From Romanomermis culicivorax (lineage: Eukaryota > Nematoda > Enoplea > Mermithida > Mermithidae): DNA of 64,000 nucleotides. The translations under genes were made by a program, and so were the position numbers. The notes under the pieces are model-generated. The model did not search any database, had not been told where the DNA came from, and saw only the letters and a list, made by a program, of their open reading frames with translations. How positions within the stretch are numbered: position 1 is the first letter of the stretch; every line of letters begins with the position of its first letter. The stretch lies in NCBI GenBank assembly GCA_963922205.1, contig CAWUHX010000032.1:496001-560000 (forward strand). The letters are read 5' to 3'. Shown piece by piece: positions 52,165-61,600 of this stretch.

Positions 52165-53569
52165 AAACGAAATTGGTAACCATGTCACGTTAAGCAGGAC
52201 TGTGGCCAACCACATTGATGGGAAAACCAATGCCATATTGGTAAAATACGGCCCTGTCACTGTAAGTGACACACTGTGACCCCGTTGGGTGGCTCCGTTT
52301 ATATTCCTTTGGGGAACCTAACCCAGCTGGTACTGGCTATAGAAGGGCCTATAGATTACCTCGGTACTATCCTTGGGTTCTGCTGTAGAGTGATGGACAA
52401 CGCCGCTGGGTCAGGGGTGGCAATTCCTAGTCCCATTCAGTGAGAATGAAGGACAAGGCCATTTGTGGAATGGCCTACTGTAGGGGACCCGATTGTCAAC
52501 CTGAATCCCCTTTTTGGCCCTAACCCAATAGGAACAAGGGCCTTTCTAACTGAGGGGATTCTCAAGGGGAAACTGACTTAGGGAAAGGGTTTCCACAATA
52601 CACCCTCAACAACAATAATCCCCTGAGAAGACTTACCTAGTCCTTTTCTCAACTAGGACTCGGTGTGGGGTGATGGGTTCACGGGTTCACCAGTCCTGGA
52701 ATGACGGGAACAGGCTGATGGCTGTCCCGTTAGGTTCATGGGGTGTGTACTGTAAACCGGTCGGCAGGCGACGCAGTTGAACCACTGGTGAACCACTGGA
52801 AAGTACTAGGCAAGAGAGGCAATGTATATACTCCTATGTAGGAATTGGGCGGTGAATGCAACAATGGACATAAAATCTACGCAAATTTATTAGCAACTGT
52901 AGGTGGCGGACTCAATGTAATATAGAATAACAATATAAAAGTCGACAGACGCAAGACACAGAGCTAAACCCAAAGAAAGCGATGTAGGCCCAAAAATGAG
53001 TACAAAACTAACAAAACAGGCCCTTTTAAAGGGCCTCGTAGACCTACAGTATGCCCTGGGTGGAGCTAACAACGCCCAAGCTAACTTCTGCAGGGGAAAT
53101 TACTGCAGAAGATGCCCATGGTCACATAGACATTTTCCAGTTCGAATACGTTATGCATTGGGATGAGTTTCGCTCTCCAAGCTAAATATATGAACGTCTT
53201 TTAGAGAGAATCTCCAAACTAGTCATTTTGCATTGCAAAACATCGCTAGTTTTTACTGATAAGAGGTGCACATAATGCTCCAATTATAGCCATGAGCTCG
53301 TAGAGCTTATTTTGGTGGAAATTCTAACTAACAGGTGTCACTTGCCGATCAATTTCGCCCAATGTCACATGATTTACATCATGTTTATACTTTATGTTTT
53401 GTGTGATTTTTGTTTAACAGTTACTTACTCTTATTTTCGCATTTTGTTCATTATGTTTTTACATGCATTCTTGTGTGCATTTTTGTGTTTCGTTTCTGTT
53501 TCATTTAGTGTTTTTCTTTGAATTGCTTTTTGTTATTTTTCCTTTGCGAATGTAGACTATGGTATGTAA
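52165..53569 (-). mobile_element. Inverted-repeat element, truncated copy (arm A plus shared end B)
   Basis: Arm A (52165-53335) is the reverse complement of 53570-54745 at high similarity over about 1.17 kb, e.g. CACTGTAAGTGACACACTGT, ACCCAGCTGGTACTGGCTAT and GGGTGTATTGTGGAAACC-type blocks. Segment B (53336-53569) follows and serves as an end repeat. The far end repeat is missing. Confidence 0.7.
52996..53166 (+). other. 56-codon Cys/His ORF in arm A
   Basis: MSTKLTKQALLKGLVDLQYA ... NFCRGNYCRRCPWSHRHFP. The inverted arm carries the same frame on the minus strand (from about 53909 to 53751) with several amino-acid changes and a slightly earlier stop. C-x4-C-x2-C-x3-H spacing could bind zinc. 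Most differences are non-synonymous, so selection is not evident. Function unknown. Confidence 0.35.
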
Positions 53570-54985
53570 CCTGTTAGTTAGAATTTCCGCCAAGATAAGC
53601 TCTACGAGCTCATGGCCATAATTGGAGCATTATCTGCACTTCTTATCAGTAAAAACTAGCAACTTTTGGCAATGAGAAACAACTAGTTTGGAGGTTCTCT
53701 CTTAAAGACATTCATATATTTGGCATGGAGAGTGAAACTTGCCCTAATGGTTAACGTATTCGAACTGGAAAATGTCTATGTGACCAAAGGCATCTTCTGC
53801 AGCAATTTCCCCTGCAGAAGTTAGCTTGGGTGTTGTTAGCTCCACCCAGAGCATACTGTAGGTCTATGAGGTCCTTTAAAAGGGCCTGTTTCATTAGTTT
53901 TGTACTCATTTTTGGGCCTGAATCATCTTCCTTGCCTTTTAGCATGCCTCTTGCATTCATCGACTTATTTTATATTAATTTACATATTCATTGCATCCCC
54001 CCTATATTTCAATAAATTTGCATACGACCTCGCGTTCACCACTGCGTTGCGTTACTATACCCCTGCATAGGAGTTACCCGTCACCCCTTTGATTAACACT
54101 TGCCCGTCATCCCTCTTTGTGGATCACTTGCATCACTCACCGACCTGTCTACAGTACACCCCATGCTGAACCCAAACTGGACCAACGTCACCCCCATTCC
54201 CATCGTCCCAGGATCCGTGAACCCTTGAACCCGTCGACCCACACTGAGTCCTAGTTGAGAAAGGACTAGATAAGTCTTCTCAGGGGATTATTGTTGTTGA
54301 GGGTGTATTGTGGAAACCCTTTCCCTAAGTCGGTTTCCCCTTGAGAATCCCCTCAGTTAGAAAGGCCCTTGTTCCCATTGGGTTAGGGCCAAAAAAGGGA
54401 TTCAGGTTGAAAATTGGGTCCCCTACAGTAGGCCATTCCACAAATGGCCTTGTCCTTCATTCTCACTGAATGGGACTAGGGATTGCCACCCCTGACCTGG
54501 CGGCTTTGTCCATCACTCTACAGCAGAACCCATGGACAGTACTGAGGTACTCTATAGGCCCTTCTATAGCCAGTACCAGCTGGGTTAGGTTCCCCAAACG
54601 AATATAAACGGAGCCACCCAATGGGGTCACAGTGTGTCACTTACAGTGACAGGGCCATATTTTACCAATATGGCATGGGTTTTCCCATCAATGTGATTGG
54701 CCCAAATTCAGTTAATGTGACACGGCTCCAATTTTGTTTAATGTGACACGGGTTACATACCCTAGTCTACGTGGGCAATGGAAAAATAACAAAATGCAAC
54801 GGAAATGAAAACACAAAATAAAACAGAAATGAAACACAAAAATGCACACAAGAATGCATGTAAAAATATAATGAATGGCACGAAAAATAAGTGTAAGTGA
54901 CTTTCAAACAAAAAGTGGCGAAAAACATAAAGTATCAGCATGATGTAAATCACGTGACATTGGGCAAAATTGACTGGCACATGAC
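53336..54985. mobile_element. Inverted-repeat element, complete copy (B - A' - B')
   Basis: The terminal inverted repeats are 53336-53569 and 54746-54985 (about 235 bases): GATCAATTTCGCCCAATGTC and TTTACATGCATTCTTGTGTG recur inverted, and the ends read TGTCACTTGCC / GGCACATGACA. The 1.17-kb interior is the inverse of 52165-53335. It shares its left end repeat with the truncated copy. No transposase. A short Cys/His-rich ORF occurs in both interiors. Confidence 0.7.
53751..53909 (-). other. Partner Cys/His ORF in arm A'
   Basis: Minus-strand counterpart of 52996-53166: MSTKLMKQALLKDLIDLQYA ... NFCRGNCCRRCLWSHRHFP, stop after VRIR. No recognised family. Confidence 0.35.
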
Positions 54986-55067
54986 AATAATTAAGCAAAA
55001 GGATTTTTTTCACAATTTGCTATATTATGTATACTTACAAAAAAAAATTGGTCCCTAGAGTTATTAA

Positions 55068-55284
55068 GAGTCATTTATACCTGCTTTTTCTGAAGGAACA
55101 GGATGCATTCCATGCAACGTTACCAAATGAAACAGAAATTTTTGTTCCGTTATGTTCGGAGATTACCATTGGTCATTTTCCAGAAAATTGCATTCATCTT
55201 TTCCAAACGAAAGTGGATTTTCTGGCTGAACATTTCAAGCTGTTGGCAATCCATTCCATCGAAAAAGGCAAGTATAAATGTCCC
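55068..55284. mobile_element. TTAA-flanked MITE, second copy
   Basis: Starts GAGTCATTTATACCTGC, ends GGCAAGTATAAATGTCCC, with TTAA before and TTAG after. The interior aligns with 17750-17971 (ACGTTACCAAATGAAAC, GATTACCATTGGTCATTTTC, CATTTCAAGCTGTTGGC). Confidence 0.75.
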
Positions 55285-55514
55285 TTAGACCTGACTACGT
55301 GTCTGGTTTTTTCGTTTATTCTGTACTCCCGTTGCACGAAATAATGGAAGACCCTGTTGCACAATGACTGAATTTTCCAACATTCCCTATAGCTATAATT
55401 TGCTAGACTAAAAATTTTCAATGCCCCAGAAAAAGTTGTGGATTTTGGGCAAAATTATTGCTTTCAATGAGATCATCAGTTTTTTCCAAATGCCATGTGG
55501 TAAAAACTCCAGGG

Positions 55515-55769
55515 GCTGGTTTCATCAAGGAAACTTAAGCTCCACCTGAGCTGCAGTTAAAGCTGTAGCTTAACTCATATACACAAAACATATCTGGAAA
55601 GTTAAGCTGCAGCCGAGCTGCACCTTAACGACAATGTTATAACATACAGCATTAAGCTACTGCTCAGCTGCAGCCTAATTTTCTCGATATATTTTGTGTG
55701 CATGAGTTAAGCTGCAACCGAGCTACAGCTTAACAGCAAATATAGAGTTAAGCTACAGCTTAAACTACA
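55515..55769. repeat. CAGCTGAGCTGCAGCTTAA repeat, copy 3, cut by the LTR element
   Basis: GGTTTCATCAAGGAAACTTA, CACAAAACATATC, GAGCTGCACCTTAACG and GTTAAGCTACAGCTTAAAC. The retroelement's LTR begins immediately after it, so the LTR element probably inserted into this repeat. Confidence 0.65.
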
Positions 55770-56663
55770 TGTAACGTACCTGCTAAAGCAGTACTGTAAA
55801 CATGTAGCATACTGTATGTAATAGACATTTATTAGATATTATTTTATTTTCACATTTTATCGTCTCAAGGATGTCTGGGATTCACACCCAAACATTCCTA
55901 CAAAATTACGTGAAGTACTTTATTTTGATCCGTTCACACCCCGGTAGCCCAATTAAGATGCCCTAATTAATTCGCACAAACGGCAGCTGTTCCCCTAGAA
56001 TCTACACTAAACTACACATTCCACAGCTACCGTAATCCCCAGTAATAATCGTAAACAACACCTGCACACAGTAAAATGCGTAGAAGCCCCGCCGTACAGT
56101 AGTCTCAAGTGTAACAGTAGCGGCGACCCCATAAAACATGTGTATACAGAGAAACCGATACAGGAAGCATGCACAGAAGCACAGAGGTGTGGCCAAGCCC
56201 ACCGTAAAAAGCAAGTAAAGCACAGAAAGCATACGGTACCAGAAAAGCGTTAGAGAGGCGTAACTAAGAAAGCATAAAAAGCGTAGCCGGAAACGACGAT
56301 TGGCGGAAGAAGATGGACAGAAGCTCGACCTCCCACAGCGTCCAGGGAGTGGCCAAAATCGCCGTATAAAAGAAGAAGCAAAGCGTGATTTTGATCATTA
56401 TATTCTGGTTCTTATTCTGGTATCGTTTTATTCTTGATCCGCGCTCGCCCCGTCTTTATACATTTGCAAGCGGCCGACTATTCGAAAGCATTTAAACCGA
56501 GGCCCCCGTCTGTATTTTAATCCGAAGCGCGTATATTTGTCGACGTTCAAGCGACCGTCGAATTAGCCGTTGTTGTTGTAACCGTTCGCCCTGCCCCGTA
56601 TTTGCCCCGCCGTATCGACCGATTGGTCCAAGTAAAGTACCTCACAGAAATCTGGTCGTTACA
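55770..56663 (+). repeat. 5' long terminal repeat of the gag-env-pol retroelement
   Basis: It begins TGTAACGTACC and ends CTGGTCGTTACA, a TG...CA pair extended to a perfect 6-base inverted repeat TGTAAC/GTTACA, length about 894. A primer-binding site follows 5 bases later. The 3' LTR is outside the window, so LTR identity and age cannot be judged. Confidence 0.75.
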
Positions 56664-56668
56664 TATTT

Positions 56669-56686
56669 TGGTGACCGTACCATTAC
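56669..56686 (+). promoter_or_regulatory. Primer-binding site for minus-strand DNA synthesis
   Basis: TGGTGACCGTACCATTAC starts 5 bases after the LTR. The leading TGG complements the CCA end of a tRNA, as in other LTR elements. I have not identified which tRNA. Confidence 0.65.
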
Positions 56687-56906
56687 GTTAACCAGTGGAA
56701 CTCCCTGCCCCCAATTAGGTGTACTCTTATCCGGGCATTTAGAAGCATTAGATAATACAGTAGTAATCATTTCCTACAGTAAGACAGTATTCGTATTAAG
56801 CAAACTGGAAATCCCCTCCAACGAGACATTAAGCGATACATTTAAACGAATACAGCGTGAAGCAAAAATTGAAGCATTCAAGCAGAAATCCCATCGTAAA
56901 CCAAGA

Positions 56907-58655
56907 ATGACCCACCAAACGCAAGATCATTTAGGAGAAATCGTTAGAGAACAGATAAACGATTTATTTTCAGAACATTTTCGTACCCTACGCACACAAT
57001 TGAATCAGAATACAGTAAACCCCACCCTAATAGACGATTTAAGAACAGCAAACATTCGTAATAACATGGCAAACAATTTCTACGCGAAACCTACAGTATT
57101 CACGGGCGGCGTGACCCAACATTTTGGTGAATGGAACAAAAGATTAGAACAATTCATGGCACTCCAAGGCATGAAGGATACAGACGTACAGTTAAAGTTG
57201 GCATGTTTAGAGATTCATTTAGGAGGAGCCGCGTTAGCAAAATTCAAAAGTTTAGCAAATTCCGAAAACCCTCCCCACACATACGAGCAGTATAAAGTCG
57301 CATTACAGACATTTTTCCCAAACAATAGAGATAATGAGCTACATCAACAATTCTTACGCGAAAGAAAACAAAAGCGATCAGAAACAGTAACGGAATTCTT
57401 ATTTGATCTAGAACATCTCGCAACCCTCGCCTACCCTAACTTTAACACAGATGCACGAGAAATGATCATAAAACCCCTCTTTGTAGAAGGCATGCAAAAC
57501 GAAATCAGGGAAGCAATTAAGTATAGAAGGTTCGCAACTCTAAAAGAAATGTCAGACGAAGCAGCTTACATTGAACAACAAATCCTTAGAAATGAGCTGA
57601 AATCTAACGTCCTTCCCTTCATACCCCCAAAACCCGAACCCATCTTTTCCCTAACCAAAAATACAGACCAACAGGATCTTTTGCATCAGCTAGAACAACA
57701 AGTAAAAGATTTACAGTTGCAGATCAAACAAAAAACTCAACCCCCACAACAGAGTAGCTACAACAATTTCAGCAACAATACTTTCAGCAGGAATAATGCT
57801 TACAGGAACAATACCACCCCCAGGCAACCCACATGCTTCCAGTGTGGACAAATCGGACACGTAGCTCGTAATTGTAAATCAGTAGGCACCCGAAAATCAT
57901 GTGAAATCTGTTTCCGTAATAATCACAGTACACGTGATTGTAAAAGCCCATGCATCCACTGCTCCCAAACAGGACATAGATCAGATAACTGCCTTTCAAA
58001 ACCCTACTCCAATTTTCAATGTTTTCTATGCAAGCAGAGAGGTCATACAAGCAGGTATTGTCCAAATCAGCAAAGTCGTAATATTCAAAATTGCATTGAG
58101 TATAGGCAACCCCAACCCCTCATGGACATTGACGACCCCGCATTTTACTCAAAATTACCCGCCATAACTAACGGCCCTCAGACTACTTTAGGAACTATCA
58201 TGCCCAACACCCACCGCCGCAGTGACGAATACGTCCTTGATCTGGACGTACCCGATTGGTGCGCCATGTCACCACCCCCCACGCCTGAAGCCGCAAAGAT
58301 CGAAAAATCGCCGCCCACCATCCCCGTAGGCTACAAGATCCCCCGAAAACAAGACACTACGCCGCCCACCGCCCCCGAAACCCCGTCGAAAACAGGCCGC
58401 AACTTGTTATCCCTTCTCCATGGCCTGACCCCCGAACCCTACCAATTCCGCCCCCGCCAAACATTGCTACCGACCCCCGCAAGTAAGCAAGTCCAAACCC
58501 CATCCCATAACTCAAATTCCAAACTTTTACGGACCGTTCAGATTTCAAACCGGCCACCCCCCCAGCCCAAAATCGCAAAACGACAACACCAAAAGCCCCA
58601 ACGCCAAATCGAGCACAACGAAAATATACAGTACCCCGCCGCCTCCACTAAAACG
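56907..58655 (+). CDS. Gag region with four CCHC zinc knuckles
   Basis: Structural polyprotein. A capsid-like helical segment contains FGEWNKRLEQFMALQGM and TVTEFLFDLEHLATLAYPNF, typical of retrotransposon Gag. Four C-x2-C-x4-H-x4-C knuckles follow between 57834 and 58075: CFQCGQIGHVARNC, CEICFRNNHSTRDC, CIHCSQTGHRSDNC and CFLCKQRGHTSRYC. About 190 further residues are Pro-, Lys- and Gln-rich. One or two knuckles are the norm in Ty3/gypsy Gag, so four is unusual. Confidence 0.82.
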
Positions 58656-61600
58656 CTACATTGGCCATTGTATTGTATATTTTTATGTATAATAATCCCC
58701 ACATCGTGTAGTGCCCAATTTCAGATGTGTGGAACTTCATTGAGCGGTCACTCAGTCAGCATACCAAAACTTGTATCATGCATGCCCCCTTCCACAGTAG
58801 ACAAACCCGTACAAACATTTGGAAAAATCTATATCCCCTCCACTAAGCCCCACATTACAGACGCATACAAATGCAGTGTTCGCAAACGCAAAATTTGTAC
58901 TAATACAGGATTTTTTGGATCAAAAGGTATTGTCTTCGACCAAACCGAAATGCAAAATCTAACCCCACATGTTTGTAAGGCAATCGTTATAGACAAAGAA
59001 CACAATGGTCAAAAATTATACGAAACCCAACCAGGATTTTGGTCAACAAACAACTCCCTAAGCATAGAATACACATGGTGTTGTACAGACCATTGTACCT
59101 CAGTCACTAACGTCATCATAGAAATAGGACAAATAGCATCTTGGAATGGAAAATCTATGACAGGTACATTAGGCGACCTAGGGTCATGCAAACCGACATC
59201 AGGTCATTGTGTCACAGCCGACGGATCTATTATCTGGAATGAAACAGCATTTGAAAACTTATGCCCTTTCGAATACAAAAATACACATCCCATCAAACTC
59301 ACGCAAACACACATGATAATAGAAGAACTACAAGGTGCATTCTCGGTCAAAAATACAGTTTTTTCGAACCCCAATTGCCCAGAAATCCAAGATAGCATTC
59401 TAACCGAACAAGGCATTATCGTACAATTAGACAAAAGCACCCCACATCGTAATGCATTTTTAACCCCAAAAACCAACGAAACTCATACTACATTATACGA
59501 TTTTGATGATTTTGAACCCATTAATGCAAAACTAAACTATCTAGCAGACAAAATACAGGAATTCGAAATTCAAAATTTCAAAAATGTATGGAATGAATTA
59601 TGCAGACAGGCACAGCGTCACCTTGATCTCGTATGGCAAATCTTGCGTCTTGATGCAACCCTTGGAGCGCGTGCATTCCTACAGCGAACCGACATCATAG
59701 CAGAATTCACAGGAGAAGCCCTCACAGTCTGGCCCTGTAAACAAGTAAATGCATCTAAAATCTTTTACAACCATAAAATCAACCAAACATGCTACAAACT
59801 TTTGCCCATTCTCGTAGGAACTGAACTCATGTTTTCAAATCCAGGAGGCAACGATTTGACCCCTTTTTCGCAAACCGTTGACTGCCATCACATGCATGTA
59901 GCCCTTTACAAACAGAATAATACATGGGTCAGTGAAACAGGATTCCCGCATGTCACAAATTTACCCCTAGAAATCGTCTGGAACCAAAATTTCTCCCTTT
60001 TCCATTTTAATACACCCGCCATTTTTCATGATCAACTTGCAACTATTTCAACCAACTTACTCTTTTTGAAACAATACATTTACAAAACTCACACACTCGA
60101 AAACATTGTCAAAAAACTCGTCAATTACACCGCCCAAATGTCTCTCAATTCCGATACAGTTTACAACATAATCTCAGGCACTGGTCAAGCACTCGGAAAT
60201 ACACTCTCTGGCGCCGGTCAAGGCATAGAACATGTAATAACCGGTACCACCCAAAGTCTCACGGACGGATTAAACAATTTACTCAAAGGACCCCTGCAAA
60301 TTATTATAAATCTAGCCGTTATTACTGTAGTTATTGCAGGCGTCTTTTATTCGTTTCTCGTTCTTCGAAAATATTTCCCCTCTTCAAAGCATCATGCCAC
60401 AAACGAACATGCATACGAAATACCATCAAACAACAGACATTTACATGAGACCATTCCCCCATCATTCGGCCATGCTCTCTTAGAATTAGCTAATCGTCGT
60501 GGGGCACAAACGCAGCAGAAATACGTCCTTGTCGATATTGATACCCCCCGAACTCCTGCAATCGAACTCATTAATCAAATTCAGCAATCTGCATCAAATA
60601 AACCACCCCAAAACGTACCTGAGAAACATACCCCTCATATTCCAATCACACTTAACGGCAAATTAATGACAAAAGGCATGATTGACACTGGTGCAGTTTA
60701 CTCACTCATTGATTCCCGAGTCGCGCAACTTTTACAGTTAGACATGAAACCCCCGCTAGTCCAAGCAAAAGCAGCAAATAATCTTCCGATTCACTTTGTA
60801 GGAACCACTTTTGTCACAGTAACAGCCCAAACAATCCAGGAAACAATCATGGTCCATGTCCAAAAAGATTGCACAGCAGACATCCTTCTAGGCAAAAACT
60901 TTCTCAGTCGATTTTCGGAATACACTATCAACAATCAAAAATCACAGGTCAAATTTGGCAATGTTATACTACCTTGTGATGGCCTAGAATATAGCCCTCT
61001 TTCAACTCGTGGTGGAACTTATTTGGATGAAAAATTAGAATTACCACCCCGTACAGTAACCGAATTTACTGTCCCCTTGCCCAAATCCTACTTACAGGTC
61101 AAACAGCTTGAATTCACCCCAAAACCCAAACAGAATCCCAAAGTCCATTTCGCAGCTTGCATCTCTGAAAATCAAAACAGTCGCATACGCATATCCGTCT
61201 TAAACACACAAGAAACAGCCCAAATTCTTTATCCTGGAACATGCATTGGTACAGTCTCATGTTACATCCCAAAACAAAATGCTCCCGCTAATCTAACCCC
61301 TTCAATGCAAAACCAGCCCAACCGTTTTGATACATTCACATGGTTAAAAGAAAACGTCAATTTGACCTCCAGTGACCTCACAGAAACCGAGAAAATGCAA
61401 CTCCTACGCGCCCTATCGAAGTACCCTACATTATATGCTAAATCCAAAATGGATGTAGGTAGAACCACCCTCGTTTCACATACAATTGACACCAATGGCT
61501 CCCAACCAGTACGTAGACAACTTTATCGGACTTCCCCAAAAGAAAAGCAAATCATACAAGCAGAAGTTGAGCAACTCGCAGCAGCAGGTGTCATAAGCCA

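Noticed and set aside
57784-59476. Minus-strand ORFs of 73-93 codons opposite Gag and Env
   Set aside because: Antisense shadows of the long intact plus-strand frame.
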